From positions 1-24,543 of the forward strand of contig CAJNOQ010002401.1 of NCBI GenBank assembly GCA_905250885.1: 24,543 nucleotides of DNA, written 5' to 3'. Below are positions 11,784 to 21,790 of this stretch, one piece after another. The position numbers were made by a program, and so were the translations under genes. Source of the stretch: Didymodactylos carnosus. Taxonomy: Eukaryota; Rotifera; Eurotatoria; Philodinida; Philodinidae. Below the pieces are notes generated by a model. It searched no databases. It was not told the DNA's origin and saw only the letters and a list, made by a program, of their open reading frames with translations. How positions within the stretch are numbered: the stretch's first letter is position 1; each line of letters begins with the position of its first letter.

Positions 11784-11984
11784 GTCATCGACCATGCTGA
11801 GTCTAATGTACATGTATACAGCTATATAGAAGTAATATTTGTTGGTATTAGTTCACCATCACTGAGAAAAAATAACTTTTCTTTTCACGAAGGACAACAT
11901 GTTATACAGGTTATAGAGTATGCTGATCATGATCCAAGTGCCATCACATTGTATTACCGTGATTGTGATATATTATCGAGTTAG
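11784..11984 (+). CDS. Probable terminal coding exon of an unidentified gene
   Basis: An acceptor-like TTTTTTATAG (11774-11783) is followed by 66 sense codons and TAG 11982-11984. AATAAA follows two bases later at 11987-11992, as expected at a gene's 3' end in this window. The residues look protein-like (for example HVIQVIEYADHDPSAIT). The frame has a stop directly before the acceptor and no ATG opens it, so upstream exons are needed. A candidate, 11431-11541 (acceptor TTTCCTAG, donor GTAAGT), is open but out of phase unless a later acceptor near 11839 is used. Family unknown; the exon could still be chance. Confidence 0.38.
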   Translation, partial: VIDHAESNVHVYSYIEVIFVGISSPSLRKNNFSFHEGQHVIQVIEYADHDPSAITLYYRDCDILSS

Positions 11985-12373
11985 AAAATAAATATATCGT
12001 ACGACCGGAATGTGAGTGAGTGTATACAAACACATATCGAGACGAAACAGATTTAGCTGCAGTTTTTTGAAGAAAAAGTTTTTTTGTAGACTACCTATAA
12101 TCATGCCATTATGACTAAAATAACCATAAGTAGTTTCAATATAGTCTGTTGGTGCGAGCTTCGCTTTCATTGGTATAAATCGTGAAAAAATCCGAAGTCC
12201 GACATGAGTGAAAATGAAAAAAGTCCAGAATTTGCGCACGGTCTCCACCCGTGATAGTAATCTCAGTGCCAAAAGTTGTCGAGAATTTAGTATAAAGTTA
12301 CAGCTGCCTGTGTAATAAAGTTACAATCTTTCTTTCGGAGCAATCAACAAGGGTCAGTTTTTACAAAAAAAAT

Positions 12374-12413
12374 CTCGCATCTCAGTAACGGAGCGGACCT
12401 GAGCGTATGCGAG
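12374..12413. repeat. GC-rich hairpin
   Basis: CTCGCAT plus CTCAG (12374-12385) pairs with CTGAG (12399-12403) and ATGCGAG (12407-12413), leaving a three-base bulge and a 13-base loop. It stands out against AT-rich flanks. It may be an element end or a structured RNA; function unknown. Confidence 0.55.
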
Positions 12414-12699
12414 CCGAGGGGTGAGAAGGTCACAGACATTCAGAAACACATGCTTTGAATTTTCCATGTTGGAAAACCTATATAACATCTCTGATCTCAC
12501 AAGAAAAGTAGATGATATTCATAGATGGTGACATATGTGCGGCACTGATAGATCACGTGTCCGTTAGATTCGTCGTAATCGATAATCTATAGAAAACTTC
12601 CATAAACTTCATCTATATGTTGATCAATCTCTAATATTTGATCGAAAAACAAAGTAAAAAGTATTTTGCATTTTTCTCGAAATCACTTTTGTGTCGGCC

Positions 12700-13015
12700 A
12701 CTGTCACCATTACAAAGATTTTTCTTCAGCCTTGCCTCAGAAATTGATAATTTTTTTTCTATGACCTATAGAAACAACGTAACTGAGCCGGATTTTTAAA
12801 TTAGGCATTATTTTTTTCCTGCAAGCAAAGATTTCTAGAAAACTCCCGAACGATTTTTCGGATTTTTGGAATAAAACGCGTATGGCTGATTTCTGAATAA
12901 AAAACTCGAAAATCTGGCTCTGTTTCGTTATTTCTCTTTATCGTCCACACTACATGTAACAACCTCGAGCTCTCCGGCTGTTTTCTCAGAGGCGAAATCT
13001 TTGTAACGCCATCTA
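12700..13015. repeat. Long imperfect inverted repeat (fold-back element candidate)
   Basis: Several separate segments pair around one centre near 12,855. TTACAAAGATTT at 12710-12721 is the exact reverse complement of 12995-13006. AACTGAGCCGGATTTT at 12781-12796 matches the complement of 12909-12924 at 14 of 16 positions. GCCTCAGAAA-like and AGAAACAACG-like blocks between them also pair. The concordant centres argue against chance. It carries no coding frame and may be a decayed fold-back or MITE-like transposon. Confidence 0.6.
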
Positions 13016-13583
13016 TCTCTTTTTTGCCTTTGATAATCTTATAACTCTTATAACTCGAGAACGGTTGTGCCTAGAGATCTGAAATGTATTTTGTAAACAC
13101 GTTAGCCTAGTACACTATTCTTTGAAAGCTTCGGGCTTATAAGATCGGGCTTATTATCACCCAAGTAGCTTTTTAGGGTGAGAGGGAACTTTAAAGAAAC
13201 GTGAAATAAAAGATATTATTGAGAATCATGGTACAAACATTGACAAGTTCGATTTAAAAAAAGAAAATGAAGATTATGCAACGTATGTCTTGGAAGCATA
13301 ATTTTCATAAACGTTATTCGGTCTAATGAGTTTGCAAAATTAAACAATTAAAAATATACCTTACAAGATTGCAAGCAGGATTTCCATTTACTTCATCAAT
13401 AACGAAAACGACATCAATTGAAAAAGTATCATTCATACCTATTTGAAAAACTCTACTATTTATTTATTTGTTGAGTATTGTATAAAAAGCACTGTAGAAG
13501 AAAAAAATTAGTTATCTTAGAAAACAAAGCCTTAAAGATTTAGCCTCATTTGTTCTTTTTGCGTTTAATAATTTAATAACTCG

Positions 13584-13589
13584 TTTATT
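13584..13589 (-). terminator. Polyadenylation signal AATAAA for the first hairpin-peptide gene
   Basis: AATAAA on the minus strand lies about 75 bases beyond the annotated stop. It contains the TAA (13585-13587) that would end the alternative, frameshifted reading of the same gene. Confidence 0.5.
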
Positions 13590-13663
13590 CTTCGTCATTA
13601 TTGTTCAATAATGAATAATTGTCCATATCATTTTCATCTAACCAGTTGCGTTTTGGTTTGCGA

Positions 13664-14135
13664 TTAGTATATCCCTTGTAACCTGGTTTTTTTTGGCATC
13701 ATAGGACATTCTGTTCGACAAGCTTTCTTTGCTTGTAGAATTTTCTTCCCACGTTGACGATGTTTTCCAATACAAAGAATCTCGCATTTACTTTGCGAAT
13801 CAACTGTACCATGACCAGCTTGACGTTTCTCATAAGCTCCATCATCGTCTTCATAACCTCCTTGGACATCACCATCATCACTCTCTAAGAGATAGAAAAA
13901 AGTGCTTGAATAGATGATCTTTTGGATCATTTATTAAGAAAAATATTCGCTTACCTAATGATCGTATTTTTTCCATTTGTTCTTCATTTGATTCATCATT
14001 CAAATGATTTATTAATGAACGAAGTCTTAATTTGAACTCTCTATCATTATCGTTATCATCGTTGTCGTTAACAGGATAACACGAAATGTTTGTAATAATG
14101 AAGAAAAATACTAAAAACATCAAGAATATATGCAA
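13664..14135 (-). CDS. Small secreted cysteine-hairpin protein (2 exons, 133 aa)
   Basis: Exons 14135-13955 and 13884-13664 join in phase across a 70-bp intron (GTAAGC ... TATCTCTTAG). The protein has a strong signal peptide (hydrophobic residues 3-17, likely cut near residue 19). An acidic pro-region of about 60 residues with Asp/Asn runs follows, then a dibasic site KR at 80-81. Next come Gln82 and a basic domain with exactly four cysteines: C94-x3-C98-x17-C116-x3-C120. Two CxxxC motifs separated by a basic helix-like linker is the signature of disulfide-stapled helical hairpins, found in plant hairpinins and some animal venom peptides. The fold is inferred and the role is unknown. A paralogue with the same spacing lies 1.2 kb upstream. 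An eight-A run after the last cysteine may hide a frameshift, so the C-terminal 10 or so residues are uncertain. Confidence 0.72.
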
Positions 14136-15290
14136 AACGAAATTAACAGCGTGAATGTGAAAGTTCGCTAATTATTTCATGTCAAGGTTAATCGTTCACA
14201 TATCTATTTGAAGATGCTGGTTTACAGTTGGTACGTAAAACTGACGGTTTTCTCTCTGATCACTGTGCAAGATATAATTCAAACCGATTTTCTAAGACGT
14301 TATTCTACCAAATACTGATAAAAAACGATGTTTTTTGTTAGTATAGCTGTCGTATTGTACTTACCAATAAAACCGATCGATATGCTCATATTTTTTCTCT
14401 TATTTCAGAAAGATTATTGAAAAAATTAACTTTAATCTAAAACTAAATTGTACAAAATGTAGTTATTCGGTTAAAAGATTTTTTTTCTTATATTTTTAAA
14501 AAATGTTATATATGCTTTTATTTTATCCAAAGTTACTGCTTTTTTTTGAGGGTGTTTTTTTTACTTACATACTACTTTTATATATACTGCAAGATATTTA
14601 TGTATGTATCTGTTAACGACCGTAAAAGAGTTATTGGATGATGATGATTGTTAGTTATTTATAAAAGAAGAAAAGAAGAACGTTTTATCTACGAAATAAC
14701 GTACATATATCTAACAAACATGTTTACCATAATACATTGTAGTTCTGTTCTCTGATATGATACACCAAGAACCTGATCGAAGAATTTGCTACTTCAGTCT
14801 ATATCTCATGTGTCAGCAGCATGATAAGCAATTGGTGTGAAAAAAAGGTTCGAGATATGAGAATTAAAGACGTAGTTAAGATTGTGGCGTATATTTTATG
14901 ACAACAAATGACAATAGTTGTTATCACGAGATAGACGTCACAAATTCTCTGTTGTTTTGTTATATATATTTTATACAGAGTATTAAGACACGAAAGTGAT
15001 AATTGAAAGATAATATAATATAAGTACAGAGCATATTCAGTGAGTTTCGAAAATCTCGTTCTGCGAGTCAGACTCTTTCTTTTCTAGAACGAAGTAAAAT
15101 ATTTTGAATTGAGATGGATCCTTCTTATGTTTATAAGTCTAAAATATCAGGTACATTTGCAAGAATTAACATTTCAAAAGAAAGAAGAAACTAAATGATA
15201 CCATTGACTTATGAAGAACAACTGACGTTGTTAGTAGCTTATATTATTATTCATGTGATAAAAGGTAGCAGAAATTCATTTACTAAATAG
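14136..15290. other. Spacer between the two hairpin-protein genes
   Basis: No open frame or exon with good splice signals, and no third cysteine-hairpin copy could be seen. The stretch is AT-rich with poly-T tracts near 14,485 and 14,540. The promoter of the downstream gene is presumably at its high-coordinate side facing 14,136, but no clear TATA element was identified. Confidence 0.5.
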
Positions 15291-15294
15291 AAGT

Positions 15295-15300
15295 TTTATT
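15295..15300 (-). terminator. Polyadenylation signal AATAAA containing the stop codon
   Basis: On the minus strand the end of the gene reads GATAAATAAAAC. The TAA stop (15298-15296) lies inside AATAAA, so the signal starts before translation ends and the 3' UTR must be very short. Confidence 0.6.
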
Positions 15301-15808
15301 TATCATAACTGCATCTATTATCACATATTCGTTTGACATTGACAAGTTTAGAGCCTTGTTCACGTTCTTGTCTTGTACAAAATGTTTTGCATGCATCCCG
15401 TTTCTTCTTACTCTTTTCAGTCTGACTCTTTTGAGTATAGCGAATAACTAAGTCGTTTTTATCATAATCACAGAAGTCTTTACAATAGTCAATCGAGAGC
15501 CGGATTATTAACAGATAAAACATTCGACTATGTTTATAACATAATAACAAACACGAATGGCTAACCATCATTTTATCAAACCATAACTTTTCATTTTGAT
15601 ACGTTTCTTCTCTATTATCAAACCAATATTTAATATCAAGTTGTTTTTGAGCTTTTTCATCGAATATACTATGTTTAGACTTATTTAATATATATTGATT
15701 GAAATCAATAATTTGTTCTCTATTCAATTCACTAAGAACACTTTTCATACTCACAATGCTTGCTTGTTGTTGACCAAAAAGGAGTGAGACTACAAATAGT
15801 AGATACAT
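15296..15808 (-). CDS. Secreted protein with two cysteine hairpins (170 aa, single exon)
   Basis: A single open exon starts with a signal peptide (MYLLFVVSLLFG, likely cut near residue 17). A hydrophilic region of about 65 residues follows, then two cysteine modules. The first is C86-x3-C90-x18-C109-x3-C113, and the second is C140-x3-C144-x17-C162-x3-C166. The eight cysteines are the only ones in the protein, so all fit the hairpin pattern. A basic KKKR site (134-137) sits just ahead of the second module and could release it. The second module has the same 3/17/3 spacing as the neighbouring gene at 13664-14135, though the rest is diverged. The linker of the first module is unusually hydrophobic (MFYLLII). 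A disulfide-stapled helical hairpin is inferred; function is unknown. Confidence 0.68.
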   Translation of the reverse strand: MYLLFVVSLLFGQQQASIVSMKSVLSELNREQIIDFNQYILNKSKHSIFDEKAQKQLDIKYWFDNREETYQNEKLWFDKMMVSHSCLLLCYKHSRMFYLLIIRLSIDYCKDFCDYDKNDLVIRYTQKSQTEKSKKKRDACKTFCTRQEREQGSKLVNVKRICDNRCSYDK

Positions 15809-16384
15809 TAATTATCCTACTAATTTAATTAAAACGTAATCAATCTCTTTAAAAACTTTAATTAATAATAAAAATCGTAAATATGTGATTAGAGGCATCA
15901 AAATTCAATAATTACAATTACAATTGGACATTGATTTTAATCGAAACCAATTCAGAAGAAATGTATACTTACTAAGACAATTGATATACCACCAAATATT
16001 CATTTTGAATGAGTCTTTTGTCTTTTTTTAGAATTATTCAAAATTAATTTAAAATCAGGAATATATCATTGTTTTTTAGTTAGTCAAGCTCAAATATTCG
16101 TTATTATATTACATACGAAAAGAAATTAGCGATGTGTATGACTCATATACAAGAAATTTTGCGCGATACAACTAAAAGTTTTATTTAAATAAAATTATTT
16201 TTGAGATTAAAACACTTAAGAAAGAAAACATTGGGATCTATGTAGAAATACAACGACTATCTTATCAGAATTCATGATCATATAATATTCAGTAGAAATT
16301 TCATAAAATGAATAAATGTCATTTATTTATATGCACATTAAGAAGTAAAATAAAACATCAGCAACAACAACAGCAAACAGAAAT
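15809..16384. other. Spacer between the hairpin gene and the SK channel
   Basis: It is very AT-rich, with no coding frame. It would contain the promoter of the 170-aa gene, which is transcribed leftward from 15808, and the 3' flank of the SK gene. Confidence 0.5.
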
Positions 16385-16390
16385 TTTATT
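16385..16390 (-). terminator. Polyadenylation signal AATAAA of the SK channel gene
   Basis: AATAAA on the minus strand starts about 25 bases after the SK stop codon (16417-16415), a plausible distance for a short 3' UTR. Confidence 0.6.
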
Positions 16391-16414
16391 AATAAATAGC
16401 AACGGTAATAATCA

Positions 16415-18831
16415 TTAGTTCAATTTATCTATTATAATATTCATTGTATCTTGCATTGATTGTAAGTTTATATTCATTGTTATCAGTTTGTCTTCAATAC
16501 GATCTACTTTACGTTCCATACTAATCACTTTTTGTGATACATCGTCAGTAGTAACATTTGAAAGTTTTTGTGAATTATATACTTCTAATAGTGTTATACA
16601 ATTATCACCTAGTTTCCGTTGTTCATGTTTTATTTTTCGAATACGATGTATAGATGTTAATAATTTTCGTTGCGCTTTAATATAATCAATAAACATATGT
16701 TTTCCTTTTCGTTTCAGAAACCAAACCTTCCAGCCATATTTTACAACATTCGCCGCTTCATGTCGATGTCTTTTAGCCAAATCAATATCTGTTACAAAAT
16801 TATGAACATATTTTTCTGAACGTGTTAATTCCAATTTTTGTGAAATAACAGCTACCAGTAATGCTGTTGAAAAAACACCAATTAAACCGGATATTGCGGC
16901 AATGCCTAGAACAAATATTTATCAATTATTTTTGATTAAAAATAAGTATAAATAATTTCAATAGAATTACCTCGTCCACAGTACGTTGATGGTACAATAT
17001 CACCATAACCTAGAAAATAGGAAAAGTTAATAATTACATCAATTTAAAGGATTCAATCCGTGCTGCAATGTTCGCAATGTAAAGTACTAGTGAGCCACTT
17101 ATATTGATTGCCTGAAGTAACGTGAATTGAAAAAAATTACTCATCAAACATTATTAGATTTTACGGTCTTTCGAGTCTTAGATACTTGTTGAAATGTATT
17201 TCATCTATGTAGATGACTGGTTGGACTGTTTTTAATTAACTTAAATATTATATTCATCATCAGTTCATTGCTTTATAACCAGCGTCATGCATAAAACTAA
17301 AATTTCAATTAAAAATCTGCTATAATTAATGATGTATCACCATCGTAGACTATTACTCTTCTTCTTCTTCAAGAAGGTATTCTGAAGAATCGACGTTATA
17401 ATAAAACTAGAATAGCTAAATGTGCAGAAAAATTACGTGTGTCTCACTGTTTTTCAAAAAAAATAGCCTTTTTTCCGTGATCAAAACAAAAAGACGTTTA
17501 TTATACAAGATAACTTTTCTAAATTTTTGGTAGAAGGATTCAGACTGAATCCTGAAGTTAGTACATCAGGAGCGATCTATCGTCTTCTATTAAGTTTCAG
17601 CATTTGCTCTGTGAAAATCTTAAATATTTCGCTGATACACCGCGAGAACTGTCACAAAATCTTCATAATCTGAAATCCCAAAGATGCATTTTTGCTATTA
17701 GAATCAAGATAACTTACCAATTGTTGCAAATGAGACAATAAAAAGCCACATTGCATCCAACATTCGCATGTGACCTGTTTTAATATTGTAATCACATGCT
17801 CTCAGTGACCAACTGGCAATGAAGAAGGACGTGATACAAAATGACATTAATGAGAAAGCTGGTGATTTTGTAATGTACGCTTTAATAACAAATCGAAAAT
17901 TAAATGACACTCGATTTAAATAGCCCAATGATTGTGATGATGCATCTCGAACAAGATGACTACGCAACATAATTAAACGACACAATAAATATAACCTTAA
18001 AAACATTGGCAACGACAGCATTACATCAATTGGCACATAGGAGACAGATGATGTTGCCGAATTATCATTATTAGAGTTTTCATTCACTATTGTTGTTAAT
18101 GAAAAGTTACTCACTATTGGACTAAGCAGTGATGATTGATACGGATTTAAGTTGGGATTTGTATAACCACGAACATATTGAGAACTCCATTCAACAAGGA
18201 AGTGACCGGGTATCGGATGAATAGCGCAGACAAGTGCTTCTAAAATAATTAATAATAATCTTGAACGTGTCAATGCGATTCTCCAATCATCAATAGAGTT
18301 ATCCACACAGTATAAATTGACATCTAAGCGATGATAATAGAAGACAAGACCAAATAAAATTATTGACGTAAATGTAATTGTAGCTTTTATTAGAAGACTG
18401 ACGGTTGTATCTTTATGATCGAGTCGATTAAATGTGAGTTCACTTTCAATTATCATTAAAAATATTCCTAATAGACCAATGGCACACATAATATCACATA
18501 TCAGACGTCGTTTAATATGAAGATCTTTTCGTTTTGCTAGTCGATATCCAACATTTGCCATCATTGCTTTTTTAACGAATCGACGTTGTTGAGTGGGTAA
18601 ACGGCGAAGATCGTAATCGTTCACTGATGTACTCGGGGTTGATATTACTTTCTCATTGTGAACTATTATCTTCGTTGGTATATTGATGGTGGTCGCTGGT
18701 GGTGTTGCTGATGGTTTATGTGCATCCGTCTTTGCTACTGATGGTGATTGATGCCTTAGTTCGGTATATTTTAAATTCCCACCAGTTGCATTCAAGTTGA
18801 TTAATGGTATGCGAGGATTATCGGCGGCCAT
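16415..18831 (-). CDS. Small-conductance Ca2+-activated K+ channel (SK/KCNN family), 547 aa, 3 exons
   Basis: Exons 18831-17718, 17009-16971 and 16905-16415 sum to 1,644 bp in phase. Donors are GTAAGT and GTAATT; acceptors are TATTTTCTAG and TTGTTCTAG. The protein is a plasma-membrane K+ channel subunit, gated by calmodulin and working as a tetramer. S1 is about 110-130 and ends in the family-like ESEL. S2 is about 145-166, S3 about 190-206 with the SK hallmark CAIHPIPG, and S4 about 270-292 (PMFLRLYLL). S5 is about 325-346 and the pore helix 356-371. The filter is TIGYGD, with GYGD at 372-375, and S6 about 386-406 (STALLVAV). Then comes the calmodulin-binding domain (KLELTRSEKYVHNF onward) and a C-terminal coiled coil. 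Length matches vertebrate SK1/SK2. The ATG has A at -3 and G at +4. The S3-S4 loop is roughly 35 residues longer than in vertebrate SK channels, with one N-glycosylation sequon (N242). Confidence 0.96.
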
Positions 18832-21714
18832 TTTTCTTCTTTTTTTTTTCTTTTTTCACATCATAGTTTCTCCTTTTTTTTGTGACAATAAAAATATTCT
18901 ACTTGTATCTGTTTCTATTAGAAAATCTCTTGTACTTTCATATATCTCATAACTGAAAAAGAACAACAAATGAAATTTTTGTATATGCTAGAAAAGTTGT
19001 ATTCAAACAGCAATAATTTAGTTACTATCACATTAAACTGGTCAATTATGTGTAATAATGATTATTATTGTACATAACCGCTAAAGACCTAAACAGTCAT
19101 ACAGACTGTGCAATTAGATAAATTATCACATATGATAAGCAAAAAATGATAGAAAAAATTTTGTTCAACTTCTGAATAGCAAAGAAAAGTAATTTAAGAG
19201 AAGAGAATTGTACATGTGTCAAACGTTCATAGTCCAAAAACAAAAAGAAAAACTTTGCTTGTACTGTCCATCTCCAAAGAACATTTACAAGACATATTTA
19301 TATTTCATTCAAATTAGAAAGTTTACTTTATGATAGCTAAATAAAATATTAGAACAGGAATTTCTCTTTTTGGGACCTGGGTTTTCAGTTTAAAAACTAC
19401 ACTATACCATCATGTGTGTGGATCAATATCGATGATAAAATAGAAAAAAAGTGTAAAAAATAATAAATATCTAAAAATAATAAATCTATGTCACGTACTT
19501 CGGCCTTTTTCCATTGTTGTAATAGCGTTATGTGTATGTGTATATACAAAAGACAATTGAGAATTGAAAACTTCTTTAGTAATGTATTTTCTGTAGTAGG
19601 ATCTTTTTGAAAAGAAAATATTCTTTATAGTCTTCTCTCCTTTTTTTCTTATTCTTAGAGTTTTGTTTCAAAGACTATCACCATCACTACATTACTGCTG
19701 TATTTAAGAGAGGCAGAACTAGTATTACAATATATTTCTATTATGCGTTTACGTCTGAAGTTTTAATATGCATTTTTTTCCTGTGAATGATAATATAAAT
19801 TTGTCGGCATGTAGTTGTAATAATATCTAACTACATTTTCTTTTTAATAGACAGTAAAACATAAAGGTTTCTTACTCGCTTTTATTTCTATTTTACCGAG
19901 TAGTATTTCGTTTTTCTTCTTCTCATATTTTTAGAACTTCTCTATTCCGTCTCTTAGTTCTTTGGATTTATTTTTGTTTCTTTTCTTCTTTTTTTTTTTT
20001 TTATTTTCCAAACGGTGTACATAATCAGCATAAGGTGTGCACAACCATGAATTCCTTGTATTTTCTTTTTTTTTTGTGTGTTGCATTATTCAAAAAAATT
20101 GATGAGAGAGCTCGAACGAGTTTTCGACACTTTTCCTTTTTTTGATTCCTACAACTCTTTTTCTATGAAAAAATTAAAATTTAATAACTCAGTTACTTTG
20201 TATGTATGTGAAAAAAAAAATCTTTAATGGTATAATTATTTTCTGAAAGCATTAAATTCATTGCGCAACCGCAAATAACGAGTTGAGAAAAAATTTTAAA
20301 GAAAAAAAATAATAAATGATATCTAACAGCTATTTTTACAGAGTTAGGTTTCAATTAAAATTTTTTTCTAATATTTTTTAAATTGATGTAATTTTAGAGC
20401 AAAAAAAAAAAAAAAGGATGAAAAACAAGCCCATCTTAGAGTGCCCTAATAAACGAAATGAGGAAATGGCAAACTTCTAGTATTAGATACAGAAGACTGC
20501 ATTTTAAGAACAAGAATGAATTCAAGTAGAAAATGAATAAATGAATTTCGAAGACAAAAGGTACCGCAACAAAGTTTTTAATCCTTTTTTTACACAGAAA
20601 AAGACACAAATAAAATGCTCACTTCTATGAAATATAGTTAGTTAAAAGTATAATACCATATTTTGATGTTCTTTGTTCTTTGATCAAAACTCATTACGTT
20701 CTAAAAATATGTGACTAAAGTAAAAAAACTAAATATTTTCTATGTTGAATGTAAAGAACTAACTTGTTCAATGTGTGAGACAAAATAATCTTTAAACAAA
20801 TATATATTTTTATTCGGGTAAAATTGATTTTTTAGCGTTCTTTACATATGTGAAGATTTGTCAACAAAAAATCTAAATATGTTCGTAACCAGTCGCAAAC
20901 CTATTACCGGAGTTCAAAATGGAAAAAAAGACTAAAAATTATATCTCTTTCTGTCTATAGGAAATTTTATGCTTTAGCGAGAGGAGAAGAAATTCATCAT
21001 TTTTTTCTTTAAAAATAAAAACAGAAGAGAAGATTTGTATCATTGATTGTAATGATTTTCCCAAAACAAAAAATTTTTGTTGTTGGTTTTATTAAACATG
21101 CAAAAAAGAAACAAACAAATTTATTTCTTCTCTATTCTTCAGATTTTCAATGAGGCAACCTCTTGTATTATTACAGATATTATTAATTTTTTTTCCTCTT
21201 TTCTTTCTCGTTTTGTTATATTGTTCTATATAATCTTGAACATCCGACATTGAAACTCAGATAAGAAGACATGATTAAAAACTAGAGAAGATGATGACCT
21301 CTTCTAGACTGAATAAGAAGCATTAGTAAAACTTGCACGTATCTTTTTTAATAATCTATACAAATAAGTTTTGTTTTTGAAATAAGGAGAAGAGGAGAGA
21401 GAGAGAAACTATGTTCGACTTGCCACTAATCAATAATTCGTTAAAATTGTTGCACGCAACAAATATGTCAAGTTAAGAACAACAACTAGGAGGAAACAAA
21501 CTTCAAGGATGAGTAAAGAAAAAATTTGCTGTTGATCATGACAAATGTAACAATTTTTTTTTTGTTACTCGGAAAGAGTAAAACAAAAACAAGGGTGGGT
21601 CCTTCGGGATATATTTCACAAACGTTCATTAGTTGAAATGACAGGTTCTTTTCGTAACCGTTTTGTCGCATGTTTGTCTACTCCATTCTACAAAAAAGAA
21701 TAATTTTAGTGTGC

Positions 21715-21790
21715 ATCGATGCGCATGGCATGCCATCGATCATTGATATTGGCTAGCACTGGTGAATACCTGTGCTTAGCAAATATCAAT
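21715..21790. repeat. Palindrome followed by a stem-loop
   Basis: 21715-21740 is a near-perfect 26-bp palindrome (outer arms ATCGATG and CATCGAT; inner ATGGCATGCCAT is a perfect 12-bp palindrome). Directly after it, ATTGATATTGGCTAGCAC (21742-21759) pairs with GTGCTTAGCAAATATCAAT (21772-21790) with one mismatch and one bulge around a 12-base loop. Their adjacency in otherwise AT-rich DNA suggests a structured or element-derived site. Confidence 0.65.

Larger units (their letters stand above)
11985..13583. other. Intergenic region with repeats
   Basis: No gene is supported. A roughly 100-codon minus-strand frame at 11973-12272 overlaps the plus-strand exon end and has no recognisable features. 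The region holds a GC-rich hairpin (12374-12413), a long imperfect inverted repeat (about 12700-13015) and a 14-bp near-tandem duplication (TCGGGCTTAT units) near 13127-13155. Confidence 0.5.

Noticed and set aside
11973..12272. 99-codon minus-strand frame
   Set aside because: No motifs, hydrophobic and Phe-rich from T/A tracts, overlaps the end of the better supported plus-strand exon, and has no polyadenylation signal near its stop.
13021..13155. Short tandem duplications (TATAACTC and TCGGGCTTAT units)
   Set aside because: Only two copies each of 9-14 bases; they look like minor replication slippage.
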